A stretch of 12,655 nucleotides of DNA from contig CAKKRA010000194.1 of the NCBI GenBank assembly GCA_919902475.1, forward strand, positions 1-12,655, given 5' to 3'. Source of the stretch: Nitrospiria bacterium (GTDB lineage: Bacteria; Nitrospirota; CAKKRA01; 9FT-COMBO-42-15). Positions 1-5,823 of the stretch are shown piece after piece. Below the pieces are notes generated by a model. It was not told the origin of the DNA, did not search any database, and saw only the letters and a list, made by a program, of their open reading frames with translations. The position numbers and the translations under genes were made by a program. The first letter of the stretch is position 1; every line of letters begins with the position of its first letter.

Positions 1-1
1 A

Positions 2-361
2 AACATGAGGAGGCCGAAGCTTACAGGCAGGTGCGGCGACTGCGAATACGAGTATATCTGCGGCGGGTGCCGCGCAAGGGCTTATGCAGCAAAGAATGAT
101 ATAATGGCAGAAGACCCATGGTGCAAATATGAGCCCGGAAAAATCGGTTACAAGATTAAACCTCAAAAAAAGGAAGATACGGAAGAAATAGGCTGGAGCA
201 CAGAGGCAGAAGAGAGGCTGAATAAGGTTCCATACTTTTTAAAAGGCATGGTGAAAAAGGCAGTGGAAAAACATGTAAAAGAAAAAGGTCTGAACGAGGT
301 AACAGTGGCATTAATGGAAGAGGTGCGGAAAAAAAGCGGGAGGCCTTCGTTTTCCCAATAA
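2..361 (+). CDS. Radical SAM/SPASM heme-modification enzyme, C-terminal fragment with PCP-reductase-like tail (partial)
   Basis: The gene enters from beyond the left edge; the frame is open from base 2, and the ATG at 5 is most likely internal. Counting from that Met, residues 10-40 hold the auxiliary Fe-S cysteine cluster of SPASM proteins: C10, C13, C19, C22 (in CGGCRARAYA) and C40 (in AEDPWC). This spacing is typical of the NirJ/AhbC/AhbD group, which modifies heme d1 or siroheme-derived tetrapyrroles using S-adenosylmethionine. After a Lys/Glu linker, residues 64-112 (starting WSTEAEERL and including VPYFLKGMVKKAVEK) resemble the small helical 'proto-chlorophyllide reductase 57 kDa' domain PF08369, which is often appended to such radical SAM proteins. 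The radical SAM core and its CxxxCxxC motif lie outside the window, so the exact substrate cannot be named. Family assignment is confident; assignment to tetrapyrrole chemistry is inference. Confidence 0.8.
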   Translation, partial: NMRRPKLTGRCGDCEYEYICGGCRARAYAAKNDIMAEDPWCKYEPGKIGYKIKPQKKEDTEEIGWSTEAEERLNKVPYFLKGMVKKAVEKHVKEKGLNEVTVALMEEVRKKSGRPSFSQ

Positions 362-365
362 TTCT

Positions 366-403
366 CCCCTCTCCCCTTGTGGGAGAGGGACAGGGTGAGG
401 GGT
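366..403 (+). repeat. Interspersed hairpin repeat, copy 1 (CCCTCTCCC / GGGAGAGGG)
   Basis: A perfect 9-bp stem (367-375 pairing with 381-389) with a 5-base loop is followed by a conserved tail, AGGGTGAGGGGT (392-403). It starts five bases after the stop of the radical SAM gene. A second copy, inverted in the window, sits at 3373-3410 with the same stem core and the same tail. It resembles short palindromic repeats dispersed through many environmental bacterial genomes. It could act as an RNA 3' end for the upstream gene, but no U-run follows the stem. Confidence 0.75.
397..402 (+). promoter_or_regulatory. Ribosome binding site supplied by the repeat tail (GAGGGG)
   Basis: GAGGGG lies 10 bases upstream of the ATG at 413 and is part of the conserved tail of the hairpin repeat. 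It is the reason for choosing 413 as the start of the small membrane protein rather than the in-frame TTG at 377, which falls inside the hairpin. Confidence 0.45.
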
Positions 404-412
404 AAAAAAATA

Positions 413-586
413 ATGGAAACCATGTTGCAAATAATCGGCGCTGTACTCTTTTTTATTGGCAGCCTTCACTCCCTCTTTTTAATAAGGGGCGGGATTGAAT
501 TCAACTCCTTTCCCACAATCATATTAATCAGCGGAATATTCCTTTTTATATTGGGAAGCTTAATAAAATTAGTAAAGGGGAAATAG
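413..586 (+). CDS. Small two-helix membrane protein (hypothetical)
   Basis: A 57-residue protein beginning METMLQIIG. It has two hydrophobic segments, about residues 4-22 (LQIIGAVLFFIGSLHSLFL) and 31-50 (TIILISGIFLFILGSLI). They are separated by a short polar turn with an Arg (RGGIEFNS), and the C-terminus is basic (KLVKGK). This is a helical-hairpin topology with the basic tail probably cytoplasmic. I recognise no family. It follows the radical SAM gene on the same strand after the hairpin repeat and converges with the glycosyltransferase gene, whose stop is 16 bases away. The start rests on a GAGGGG ribosome binding site in the repeat. Coding status is plausible because of the coherent membrane pattern, but the short length leaves doubt. 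Confidence 0.5.
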   Translation: METMLQIIGAVLFFIGSLHSLFLIRGGIEFNSFPTIILISGIFLFILGSLIKLVKGK

Positions 587-602
587 CGAGGATAGTGCTT
601 TA

Positions 603-1280
603 TTATCCCTTCCTGTAGTAAATCTTTGAAAGAAATATTGGGCTTATCTTAAAAAAGTATAGAAGCCTTAGAAACCACATCAGGAGAATTGTCTTAATTA
701 TGCCCTCTTCTTTCCATTTTCTTGCAGAGGTTATTGTGCTGTCTCCCAAACAGGCAACCCTGCCTGTCCTTTTCATCTTTTTGCTTAATGCTATATCCTC
801 CATTAACGGTATTTCAAGATAGCCGCCTATATCTTTAAAGACTGACTTTCTAATAAAGATTGCCTGATCGCCAGTAAATATACTTGTCAGACGAGAGCGC
901 CAGTTCATCAAGAATGCAATCAGCTTGAAAACAAATCTATCATCATCAAATCTAACATCAAACCTTCCGCCGATTACCTCATTGACTTTCATAACCCTTT
1001 CTATTTCCAAAAGGGCATTCTCTGGAAGAGTAGTATCTGCATGGAGAAAGAGGAGCGTATCGCCATTGGCAATCTCTGCGCCCTTGTTCATTTGACATCC
1101 CCTGCCCTTTTGTGAGGATAAAAGCATAACACCTTTTTTCTTAACAATCTCTACAGTGTTGTCAATGCTCCCGCCGTCAACAATAATAACTTCCTTCTCA
1201 CCGTCTAATCGCTCAATATTTTCCAATGCAGCGCTGATATTTTTTTCTTCATTTAATACAGGGATAATAATACTTATCAT
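603..1280 (-). CDS. TIGR04283-type family 2 glycosyltransferase (arsenosugar-associated / rSAM-selenodomain transferase 2)
   Basis: A 225-residue GT-A glycosyltransferase, full length for the family. The N-terminal strand MISIIIPVLNEEKNI starts the nucleotide-sugar fold. EVIIVDGGSIDNT (residues 30-42) is the first acidic motif. GRGCQMNKGAE and LLFLHADTTLP contain the DxD-equivalent region (HAD). The C-terminal half has GDQAIFIRKSVF, IPLMEDIALSKKMKR and the TSARKW motif followed by a hydrophobic stretch (MWFLRLLYFF), all typical of TIGR04283. NCBI now names this family an arsenosugar biosynthesis glycosyltransferase because it accompanies ArsS and ArsM. It is the last gene of a three-gene operon, starting 3 bases after the TVP38 stop, with AAAGGCG as ribosome binding site. 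Sugar donor and acceptor are inferred from context only; the radical SAM partner ArsS is not in the window. Confidence 0.9.
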   Translation of the reverse strand: MISIIIPVLNEEKNISAALENIERLDGEKEVIIVDGGSIDNTVEIVKKKGVMLLSSQKGRGCQMNKGAEIANGDTLLFLHADTTLPENALLEIERVMKVNEVIGGRFDVRFDDDRFVFKLIAFLMNWRSRLTSIFTGDQAIFIRKSVFKDIGGYLEIPLMEDIALSKKMKRTGRVACLGDSTITSARKWKEEGIIKTILLMWFLRLLYFFKISPIFLSKIYYRKG

Positions 1281-1283
1281 TGC

Positions 1284-1943
1284 TTACGCCTTTTTGGCAT
1301 TAACAGCAGAGGCGCTTCCTTTAAACCTTTTATATAATAGAGGCGCAATTATAAGAAGAATTAGAAATGCAAGGGCAAGGACAAATCTCCATGAACGAAT
1401 GTCCATAATAGAATTCCCAAGATTCACATAGGCAAAGGTGCCGGGTATTATGCCTATCAGTGTTGCGAGGAAGAAGTCCTTGAATTTTATTTTTGACAAA
1501 CCAGCGCCGTAGTTCACTATATTAAATGGAAAAAGTGGAATGAGCCTGACAAATAAAACTGCCTTAAACCCGTGCCTCTCAGCGCCCTCGTCAAATATCT
1601 TTAGCCTGCCTTTTAAAAGGCCTTTTATAAACTCCCTGCCAAGATGCCTTGCAGTTAAGAATGCAGCAGAGGCGCCGAAGGTTGCGCCTATAACTGTGTA
1701 GACAGTCCCATAAAACCCGCCAAAGGCAACGCCAGCAACAAAGCTGATAAAGGTTCCGGGAATCATAAACACAGGAGCAATGGAATATATTGCAATGTAG
1801 ATTAATGGCGAGAAAGCGCCAAAGGAAAGGACAAACGCCCTTATTGCATCAGGAGTGAGCTTTGCGCCAACGTCAGTGAACCTGAGTAAGATGACGGCTG
1901 TAATAATTAAAAAAAGAAGGATTATGAATTTAATATTTTTCAT
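1284..1943 (-). CDS. TVP38/TMEM64 family membrane protein (DedA-like, VTT/SNARE-associated domain)
   Basis: A 219-residue integral membrane protein. An N-terminal hydrophobic segment (IKFIILLFLIITAVILL, residues 4-20) is followed by the VTT domain (PF09335). Visible hallmarks are the Gly/Pro-rich reentrant stretch around FMIPGTFISFVAG, the Gly-rich helix (GATFGASAAF), and the motif VRLIPLFPFNIVNYGAGL. C-terminal helices include FKDFFLATLIGIIPGTFAYV, and the tail is basic. The family is implicated in lipid or small-molecule transport across membranes; its bacterial substrate is generally unknown. The ATG lies 6 bases after the arsM stop, with AAAAGG immediately before it, which indicates translational coupling. 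Between arsM and a TIGR04283 glycosyltransferase it may handle an arsenic-containing lipid or sugar, but that is inference. Confidence 0.9.
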   Translation of the reverse strand: MKNIKFIILLFLIITAVILLRFTDVGAKLTPDAIRAFVLSFGAFSPLIYIAIYSIAPVFMIPGTFISFVAGVAFGGFYGTVYTVIGATFGASAAFLTARHLGREFIKGLLKGRLKIFDEGAERHGFKAVLFVRLIPLFPFNIVNYGAGLSKIKFKDFFLATLIGIIPGTFAYVNLGNSIMDIRSWRFVLALAFLILLIIAPLLYKRFKGSASAVNAKKA

Positions 1944-1949
1944 CCTTTT

Positions 1950-2894
1950 TCAGCAGCACGATGGGCCGCATATTGCCTCACTTCCGCTTTCTGTGTCAAT
2001 GATTAAGAACCTTCCTGTATAAGGCTGACGGGAGAGCTTAAATGCTGTGTCTGTGCATATCTCTACCATCTCACCCCTCTTAAATTCGTGGTTATCATCA
2101 TCATGGACAGAAGAAAATGGGCCGAGATATACTGCATAGTGGCCGATATAGAGGCACCTCTTGCCCTTTCTGAATTTATAGCCCCGTGCTGTAACAGAAT
2201 AGAATTTTACGCTATTGACCTCTTTATAAAAATCCCTCTTTATAATCTCTATGCCATAAAAGCCTGCTTCCTTCGCAAGCCTCAAAAATTCTTCCTGTGT
2301 TACTGAGCCAGATATGCACTCACCCCAAAGCTCTTTGTCTTTTTTTATATCTTCTGGCACATCTTTATCTGACACAATATCTGATATAACAAACCTTCCG
2401 CCTGTTTTTAAAATCCTGTATATCTCTTTAAATACTGTCTCCTTTTCAGTTGAAAGGTTTATCACGCAGTTTGATGTTATTACATCAATAGAATTATCAT
2501 CAACAGGTATCTCCTCTAAAAAGCCATACTTAAATTCAACATTGTTATAGCCAAGATTTGTTGCAACTATATTGGAAAAGCCCCTTGCCTTTTCAAGCAT
2601 CTGCTCTGTCATGTCAATACCGATTACTTTGCCAAAGGCGCCGACCTTTTTTGCTGCAATGAAGCAGTCAACACCGCCGCCAGAGCCGAGATCAGCCATT
2701 ATCTCACCTTCCGTTATCCCTGCAATGGCAACTGGACTGCCGCAGCCATAAGATATGGAAAAAACCTCCTGCGGAATATGGTCTATTTCTAATTGGTCAT
2801 AAGTTACAGGACAACATAGCTCCTGCTTTGGAACCACTGCTGCTACAGAGTAAAAATCTTTTACATCATCACGGGTGATATTAATATTTACCAT
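1950..2894 (-). CDS. arsM: Arsenite S-adenosylmethionine methyltransferase ArsM (arsenosugar-type, with C-terminal extension)
   Basis: A 314-residue class I SAM-dependent methyltransferase converting As(III) to methylated arsenicals. The SAM-binding motif I is DLGSGGGVDC (residues 68-77), followed by GIDMTEQML (92-100). The As(III)-binding cysteines of the ArsM family are all accounted for: C27/C28 (LCC), C77 in motif I, C143 (SNCVINL) and C193 (GECISG). The conserved YGCGSP element is at 49-54. Beyond the core, residues about 236-314 form a beta-rich tail with YIGHYAVYLGP and end in CGPSCC, an arrangement I associate with ArsM proteins of arsenosugar gene clusters. The start has AAGGAG about 9 bases upstream. 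It is the first gene of a tight operon with a TVP38 protein and a TIGR04283 glycosyltransferase. Function is confident; the arsenosugar role depends on an ArsS enzyme not seen here. Confidence 0.93.
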   Translation of the reverse strand: MVNINITRDDVKDFYSVAAVVPKQELCCPVTYDQLEIDHIPQEVFSISYGCGSPVAIAGITEGEIMADLGSGGGVDCFIAAKKVGAFGKVIGIDMTEQMLEKARGFSNIVATNLGYNNVEFKYGFLEEIPVDDNSIDVITSNCVINLSTEKETVFKEIYRILKTGGRFVISDIVSDKDVPEDIKKDKELWGECISGSVTQEEFLRLAKEAGFYGIEIIKRDFYKEVNSVKFYSVTARGYKFRKGKRCLYIGHYAVYLGPFSSVHDDDNHEFKRGEMVEICTDTAFKLSRQPYTGRFLIIDTESGSEAICGPSCC

Positions 2895-2910
2895 ATCATT
2901 ATCTCCTTTT

Positions 2911-2977
2911 TGTCATTCCTGCGAAAGCAGGAATCCAGATGAAAAAGACTGGATTCCGCATCAAGTGCGGAATGACA
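2911..2977. repeat. Nested palindromic interspersed repeat (TGTCATTCC...GGAATGACA)
   Basis: A 67-bp element. The outer inverted repeat is TGTCATTCC (2911-2919) with GGAATGACA (2969-2977); the inner one is GGAATCCAG (2930-2938) with CTGGATTCC (2949-2957). Each half is itself a hairpin: TTCCTGC/GCAGGAA on the left, and TTCCGCA/TGCGGAA on the right. This GTCATTCCTGCGAAAGCAGGAAT type is a widespread small mobile or REP-like repeat. It lies between the Cys-rich protein gene and the arsM ribosome binding site, so it would be transcribed as a stable structure just upstream of arsM. Confidence 0.85.
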
Positions 2978-3012
2978 GAATAGCATACTTTTTAAGCTTA
3001 ACCATCTGCTAT

Positions 3013-3366
3013 CTATTTCTTTATATCCTTAACCGCCAGAACCCCTTTACTTAATAATTTTGTCAAGAGTATATACCCCCCGCATGGAGTCTTTTTTTCT
3101 CCATGATAACTATCATCTCTGAAGGAGCAGCCGTCAATAACAAAATCACATTTTTTGCAAAGGTGCTCTTTTAGAAACTCATCAAAGGGGTAGGCTGAAA
3201 GAGTAAAGTCTGTTATTTCTGATATCCTTGCCTCATTAATCTTTTCTTCGCTGACCAAGTTCAGTACAAGGTCAAAGCCTCTGCAGGCAAGGGCCTCGTC
3301 CTTTTCAGGCTTATAGAACCTGCAAAAATTTTTACAGATAATATTAATCGCCTCATTTTTATTCAC
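3013..3366 (-). CDS. Small cysteine-rich protein, putative metal/Fe-S binding (unknown family)
   Basis: About 117 residues using the GTG at 3366 (first residues MNKNEAINII). A longer reading from GTG 3381 is possible but would place the start inside the repeat, whereas GAGGGG lies 7 bases before 3366. Seven cysteines fall in two groups: C11-x3-C15-x12-C28 (CKNFCRFYKP...LACRGF) and C70-x2-C73-x6-C80-x14-C95 (LCKKCDFVIDGCSF...TPCGGY). The middle is acidic and helical, and no membrane segment or signal peptide is visible. The pattern suggests an Fe-S or zinc protein of the cytoplasm, but I do not recognise the family. It lies between the SCO protein gene and arsM, with a repeat on each side. Coding status is well supported by the regular Cys pattern and the ribosome binding site. 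Confidence 0.75.
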   Translation of the reverse strand: MNKNEAINIICKNFCRFYKPEKDEALACRGFDLVLNLVSEEKINEARISEITDFTLSAYPFDEFLKEHLCKKCDFVIDGCSFRDDSYHGEKKTPCGGYILLTKLLSKGVLAVKDIKK

Positions 3367-3372
3367 TAAGAC

Positions 3373-3410
3373 ACCCCTCACCCTTCCCTCTCCCCAAAGG
3401 TGAGAGGGAA
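3373..3410 (-). repeat. Interspersed hairpin repeat, copy 2
   Basis: Read on the minus strand it has the same organisation as the copy at 366-403: a CCCTCTC/GAGAGGG stem (3402-3408 with 3386-3392), extended by two more pairs after one mismatch, and then the tail AGGGTGAGGGGT. It fills the gap between the SCO gene stop (3419) and the Cys-rich gene start (3366). Confidence 0.75.
3374..3379 (-). promoter_or_regulatory. Ribosome binding site in repeat tail (GAGGGG) deciding the GTG start
   Basis: On the minus strand GAGGGG is followed by seven bases and then GTG at 3366-3364, an ideal spacing. It belongs to the conserved tail of the hairpin repeat. This favours 3366 over the more distal GTG at 3381. 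Confidence 0.55.
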
Positions 3411-3418
3411 AGAAATTA

Positions 3419-4030
3419 TCAAAACCACCTCTTTTTCAAGACCTCGTGTATCCTTTCAATTATCTTTTCTGTTGGATAGTCATAGCCGAAGAAATCGTAT
3501 CTCCTCTTGCCATCCTTATCAATCATCACAACCATATTAATATGGCCAAATTCGCCGTCAGGCCCCTTCTTGACTGCCACCTGATAATCCTGCAATACCT
3601 TGTCAATCTCTGCCTGCGAACCAGTCAGAAATGTCCAGAAAGAAAGGTCTGCGCGTTGTAACTCTGCAAACTTTTTTAATGCCTCCGGCGTATCCCTCTC
3701 ATAGTCAAATGATACAGAGAGAAGGACTGTCTGCTTTTTAAATTCATCCTTCAGGTCAAGCTGTATCTCTTTAAATTTTAATAAGAGCGGAGGACATGTA
3801 CCTTTGCAATTGGTATAGATAAAGTTGATTAAGACGAGCTTGCCCTTATAATCTTCAAGCCTCACCTTTTTCCCGTTCTGGTCTGTAAGTGTAAAACCTG
3901 CGGCAGGCTCTCCATCCTTTCTTACGACATTCCCTGCGATATCAAGAACGCCAATCTGCTTCTCCTCCCTGCTGCAGGAAAACGTAAGGATAGATAAAAT
4001 TAAAATAACCGGCAATAAAATCTTTTTCAT
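3419..4030 (-). CDS. sco1: SCO1/SenC family copper chaperone/thioredoxin-like lipoprotein
   Basis: About 203 residues from the ATG at 4030. AGAGG at 4043-4039 sits 8 bases upstream, so a GTG overlapping that signal (4039) is less likely as the start. The N-terminus MKKILLPVILILSILTFSC is a hydrophobic signal ending in Cys, suggesting an exported lipoprotein, although the lipobox is not ideal. The thioredoxin-like fold follows: GFTLTDQNGKKVRLEDYKGK, then INFIYTNCKGTCPP with the SCO copper site CxxxC, and the third copper ligand His in FGHINMVVMIDKDG. SCO proteins deliver copper to, or reduce cysteines of, heme-copper oxidases in the periplasm, which fits the oxidase-like gene 1.8 kb upstream in the same orientation. 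Length is normal for the family. Target specificity is inferred. Confidence 0.92.
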   Translation of the reverse strand: MKKILLPVILILSILTFSCSREEKQIGVLDIAGNVVRKDGEPAAGFTLTDQNGKKVRLEDYKGKLVLINFIYTNCKGTCPPLLLKFKEIQLDLKDEFKKQTVLLSVSFDYERDTPEALKKFAELQRADLSFWTFLTGSQAEIDKVLQDYQVAVKKGPDGEFGHINMVVMIDKDGKRRYDFFGYDYPTEKIIERIHEVLKKRWF

Positions 4031-4077
4031 TTGAAACACCTCTTTTATATTTTATATTTAAATCTTAACGGCAAAGT

Positions 4078-4179
4078 AAAAAGCTCCAGATGCAAGGCGG
4101 AGCAAGGACTCGCACCGCAGCATACATGTTAGTATGTGAGGATGCGAGGCCGAAGCGACAACGCAGCAGATGGACTTTT
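4078..4179. repeat. MITE-like interspersed palindromic repeat
   Basis: About 100 bp with imperfect terminal inverted repeats: AAAAGCTCCA near 4079-4088 against TGGACTTTT at 4171-4179. The central hairpin is CATAC (4121-4125) with GTATG (4132-4136), enclosed by CTCGCA (4109-4114) pairing with TGCGAG (4143-4148). CAGATG occurs near both ends. The tail GCAGCAGATGGACTTTT matches a repeat type I recall from several environmental deltaproteobacterial and Nitrospirota-like genomes. It ends 11 bases from the CbbQ stop codon and fills most of the gap to the SCO gene; no coding capacity. Confidence 0.65.
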
Positions 4180-4190
4180 AACGAAGCCGT

Positions 4191-5018
4191 TTATATCACT
4201 GTATCAATAATCTCAATAATAGCCCTCTTAACCTCTGCCTCATCTGTAATCGGCTCTGCAAGAGCCGCCTCACATGACTGCCTTGGTGAAATGCCAGAGA
4301 CAATAAGCTGTCCTGCATATATTAAAAGCCTTGTGCTTGCGCCTTCATCCAATCCTTTATCCTTGAGATTCCTTATCTTTTCCCCCAGTGTAACAAGTGA
4401 TTTTGCTGTCTCATAATCCACGCCTGATTCATGCTTCACTATCTCAGTCTCCTGCTCTTTAGGAGGATAGGTGAAGGTAAGGGAAATAAACCTCTGCCTT
4501 GTGCTCTGCTTTAAGTTTTTTAAAATATTCTGGTAACCCGGATTAAAGGAGACTGCAAGCATAAACCCCTCTGCTGCCTTCAATACCTCTCCTCTCTTCT
4601 CAATGGGTAAAATCCTTCTGTCGTCTGTTAAAGGATGAATAACAACTGTTGTATCCTTCCTTGCCTCAACGATCTCGTCAAGATAGCAGATTGCGCCTAT
4701 GCGCACTGCCTCTGTTAAGGGGCCGTCTATCCATACTGTTTCACCGCCCTTTATTAAATATCTTCCAACTAAGTCGCTGCTCGTTAAGTCGTCATGGCAG
4801 GAGACAGTAATCAGCGGCCTTTTTAATTTGTATGCCATATACTGCAAGAACCTTGTCTTGCCGCAACCTGTCGGCCCCTTCAGCATTACAGGCAGCTTGT
4901 TTTTATATGCTGCTGTAAAGACTTCTACCTCATTAGCATGAGGTATATAATAAGGCTCCTTTGCTATCCTGTAATCCTCAATTTTTATGGGCTTGTACTC
5001 TTTCTGTATCTTAGACAT
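4191..5018 (-). CDS. cbbQ/norQ: CbbQ/NirQ/NorQ family MoxR-type AAA+ ATPase
   Basis: A 275-residue AAA+ protein, full length for the family. Walker A is GPTGCGKT (48-55), Walker B ICYLDE (110-115), and sensor 1 Asn is at 159 in VSFNPGYQ. The family-typical stretches HDDLTSSDLVGRYL, GPLTEAVRIGA and STRQRFISL (arginine finger region) follow, and the C-terminal helical lid contains EGASTRLLIYAG. Members remodel or activate metalloenzymes together with a VWA-domain partner (NorD, CbbO): NO reductase, Rubisco or similar. No VWA gene lies within the window. The oxidase/NO-reductase-like gene is 0.8 kb upstream across the toxin-antitoxin pair, and a SCO protein lies downstream, so maturation of that oxidase is the likely job. 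AAGGGG about 5 bases before the ATG supports the start. Family call is firm; target is inferred. Confidence 0.92.
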   Translation of the reverse strand: MSKIQKEYKPIKIEDYRIAKEPYYIPHANEVEVFTAAYKNKLPVMLKGPTGCGKTRFLQYMAYKLKRPLITVSCHDDLTSSDLVGRYLIKGGETVWIDGPLTEAVRIGAICYLDEIVEARKDTTVVIHPLTDDRRILPIEKRGEVLKAAEGFMLAVSFNPGYQNILKNLKQSTRQRFISLTFTYPPKEQETEIVKHESGVDYETAKSLVTLGEKIRNLKDKGLDEGASTRLLIYAGQLIVSGISPRQSCEAALAEPITDEAEVKRAIIEIIDTVI

Positions 5019-5071
5019 TCTACCCCTTTTATTTCCTTTTATAGTTTATTTTATTTAAACAGCATCTTTCA

Positions 5072-5100
5072 TAAATCAGGCTTTCTAAACAACTGATTTA
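5072..5100 (-). other. Inverted repeat at the end of the toxin gene
   Basis: TAAATCAG (5072-5079) and CTGATTTA (5093-5100) form a perfect 8-bp stem with a 13-base loop. The stem includes the toxin stop codon. No U-run follows on the minus strand, so it is not a classical intrinsic terminator; it may protect the 3' end of the toxin-antitoxin transcript. Confidence 0.35.
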
Positions 5101-5439
5101 CTCACTTAACCACATTACATTGTTTTTTATATCCTGAGCTTTTATATTTGAAATTAGTTTTAATAGCGATTTAATAACCCTTCTTATCGGAAGCTGTTTT
5201 GAGAGGATAATTCCGCTATGTTCAATTCCTTTTCTGAGAAATTCAGAATGAAGTTTATAAAAATCAGACGCATTAAAGCTAATAATGATTCTATCTTCAG
5301 ATGCTGCATATTTCAGTTGTTCTATATCTGTTAGCCCCTTATTTCCTGCCTCTTTTGTCGTCCTGACATCATACCCTCTTAATCTTAGAGCCATTGCAAT
5401 ATCTTCATGAACATCTTCATCAAGATAGAACTTCATCAT
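5098..5439 (-). CDS. DUF5615 family PIN-like toxin
   Basis: A 113-residue protein with the DUF5615 (Mut7-C/PIN-like) pattern. The acidic N-terminal motif is FYLDEDVHED (4-13), followed by RLRGYDVRTTKEAGNKGLTD and IISFNASDF with the conserved Asn56/Asp59. The Asp/Glu residues are those expected to bind metal in a PIN-type ribonuclease, suggesting RNA cleavage as the toxic activity. The start ATG overlaps the antitoxin stop by one base (TAATG), the usual coupled arrangement. A second ATG follows directly, so the protein may be one residue shorter. Nuclease activity is inferred from the family. Confidence 0.88.
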   Translation of the reverse strand: MMKFYLDEDVHEDIAMALRLRGYDVRTTKEAGNKGLTDIEQLKYAASEDRIIISFNASDFYKLHSEFLRKGIEHSGIILSKQLPIRRVIKSLLKLISNIKAQDIKNNVMWLSE

Positions 5440-5720
5440 TATTTTTGAGTTCCTTTAACACGCTCCTCTTCATTTTCAGCTATATCTTTTTCTATCTCCT
5501 CCTTATTATCATAGTAATAAGAAAAAGCATCATAGACCTGTGCTGGAGTCAGGTGTGAAAATCCTTTAAGAATTTCCTCTATTGACATGCCTGTTTTATA
5601 CCAGCTGATAAGAGACCAGACAGAAATTCTTGTCCCCTCAATTATACTTCGCCCTCCGCATACCCCTTTTTTGCGGCTAATATATGGGTGAATCTTTATT
5701 CTCTTAAGCGCAAGCCCCAT
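5439..5720 (-). CDS. DUF433 family antitoxin
   Basis: A 93-residue protein with the complete DUF433 signature: HPYISRKKGVCGGRSIIEGT (11-30), then RISVWSLISWYKTGMSIEEI and LTPAQVYDAFSYYYD. The family has a winged-helix fold and is regularly found immediately upstream of DUF5615 toxins, as here. It neutralises the toxin and may repress its own promoter. The C-terminal tail (residues 72-93) is highly charged, as expected for a toxin-binding extension. GAGGT about 6 bases upstream supports the start, and a strong promoter-like sequence lies at 5773-5801. Overlap with the toxin gene indicates translational coupling. Confidence 0.88.
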   Translation of the reverse strand: MGLALKRIKIHPYISRKKGVCGGRSIIEGTRISVWSLISWYKTGMSIEEILKGFSHLTPAQVYDAFSYYYDNKEEIEKDIAENEEERVKGTQK

Positions 5721-5772
5721 TTTATACCTCGTGATTTCATGAATAAGTATACATCACTCTTGCTGTAGGAGG

Positions 5773-5801
5773 ATTTTATAGAATAATCGCATCTGTGTCA
5801 A
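5773..5801 (-). promoter_or_regulatory. Sigma70-like promoter for the toxin-antitoxin operon
   Basis: On the minus strand, TTGACA (5801-5796), a 17-base spacer and TAAAAT (5778-5773). This is a perfect -35 and five of six matches in the -10 at optimal spacing. The predicted transcript would start near 5766, giving a leader of about 46 bases before the antitoxin ATG at 5720. It lies in the gap after the oxidase-like gene, so the pair has its own promoter. Confidence 0.6.
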
Positions 5802-5823
5802 GAAACTATAAAACCAAGAGGAG

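Noticed and set aside
163..423. 86-residue open frame on the minus strand
   Set aside because: It is antisense to the radical SAM fragment and the hairpin repeat; its low-complexity Leu/Ser stretch comes from the repeat itself.
587..602. Bidirectional terminator between the small membrane protein and the glycosyltransferase
   Set aside because: The gap is 16 bases and only a 5-bp GGATA/TATCC pairing is visible, too weak to call.
4090..4416. 108-residue open frame on the plus strand
   Set aside because: It runs antisense through the CbbQ C-terminal coding region and the MITE-like repeat, has no ribosome binding site and resembles nothing; a shadow frame.
5072..5100. Intrinsic terminator after the toxin gene
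   Set aside because: There is a clean 8-bp stem but it is AT-rich, has a 13-base loop and no U-run on the transcribed strand; kept only as an inverted repeat.
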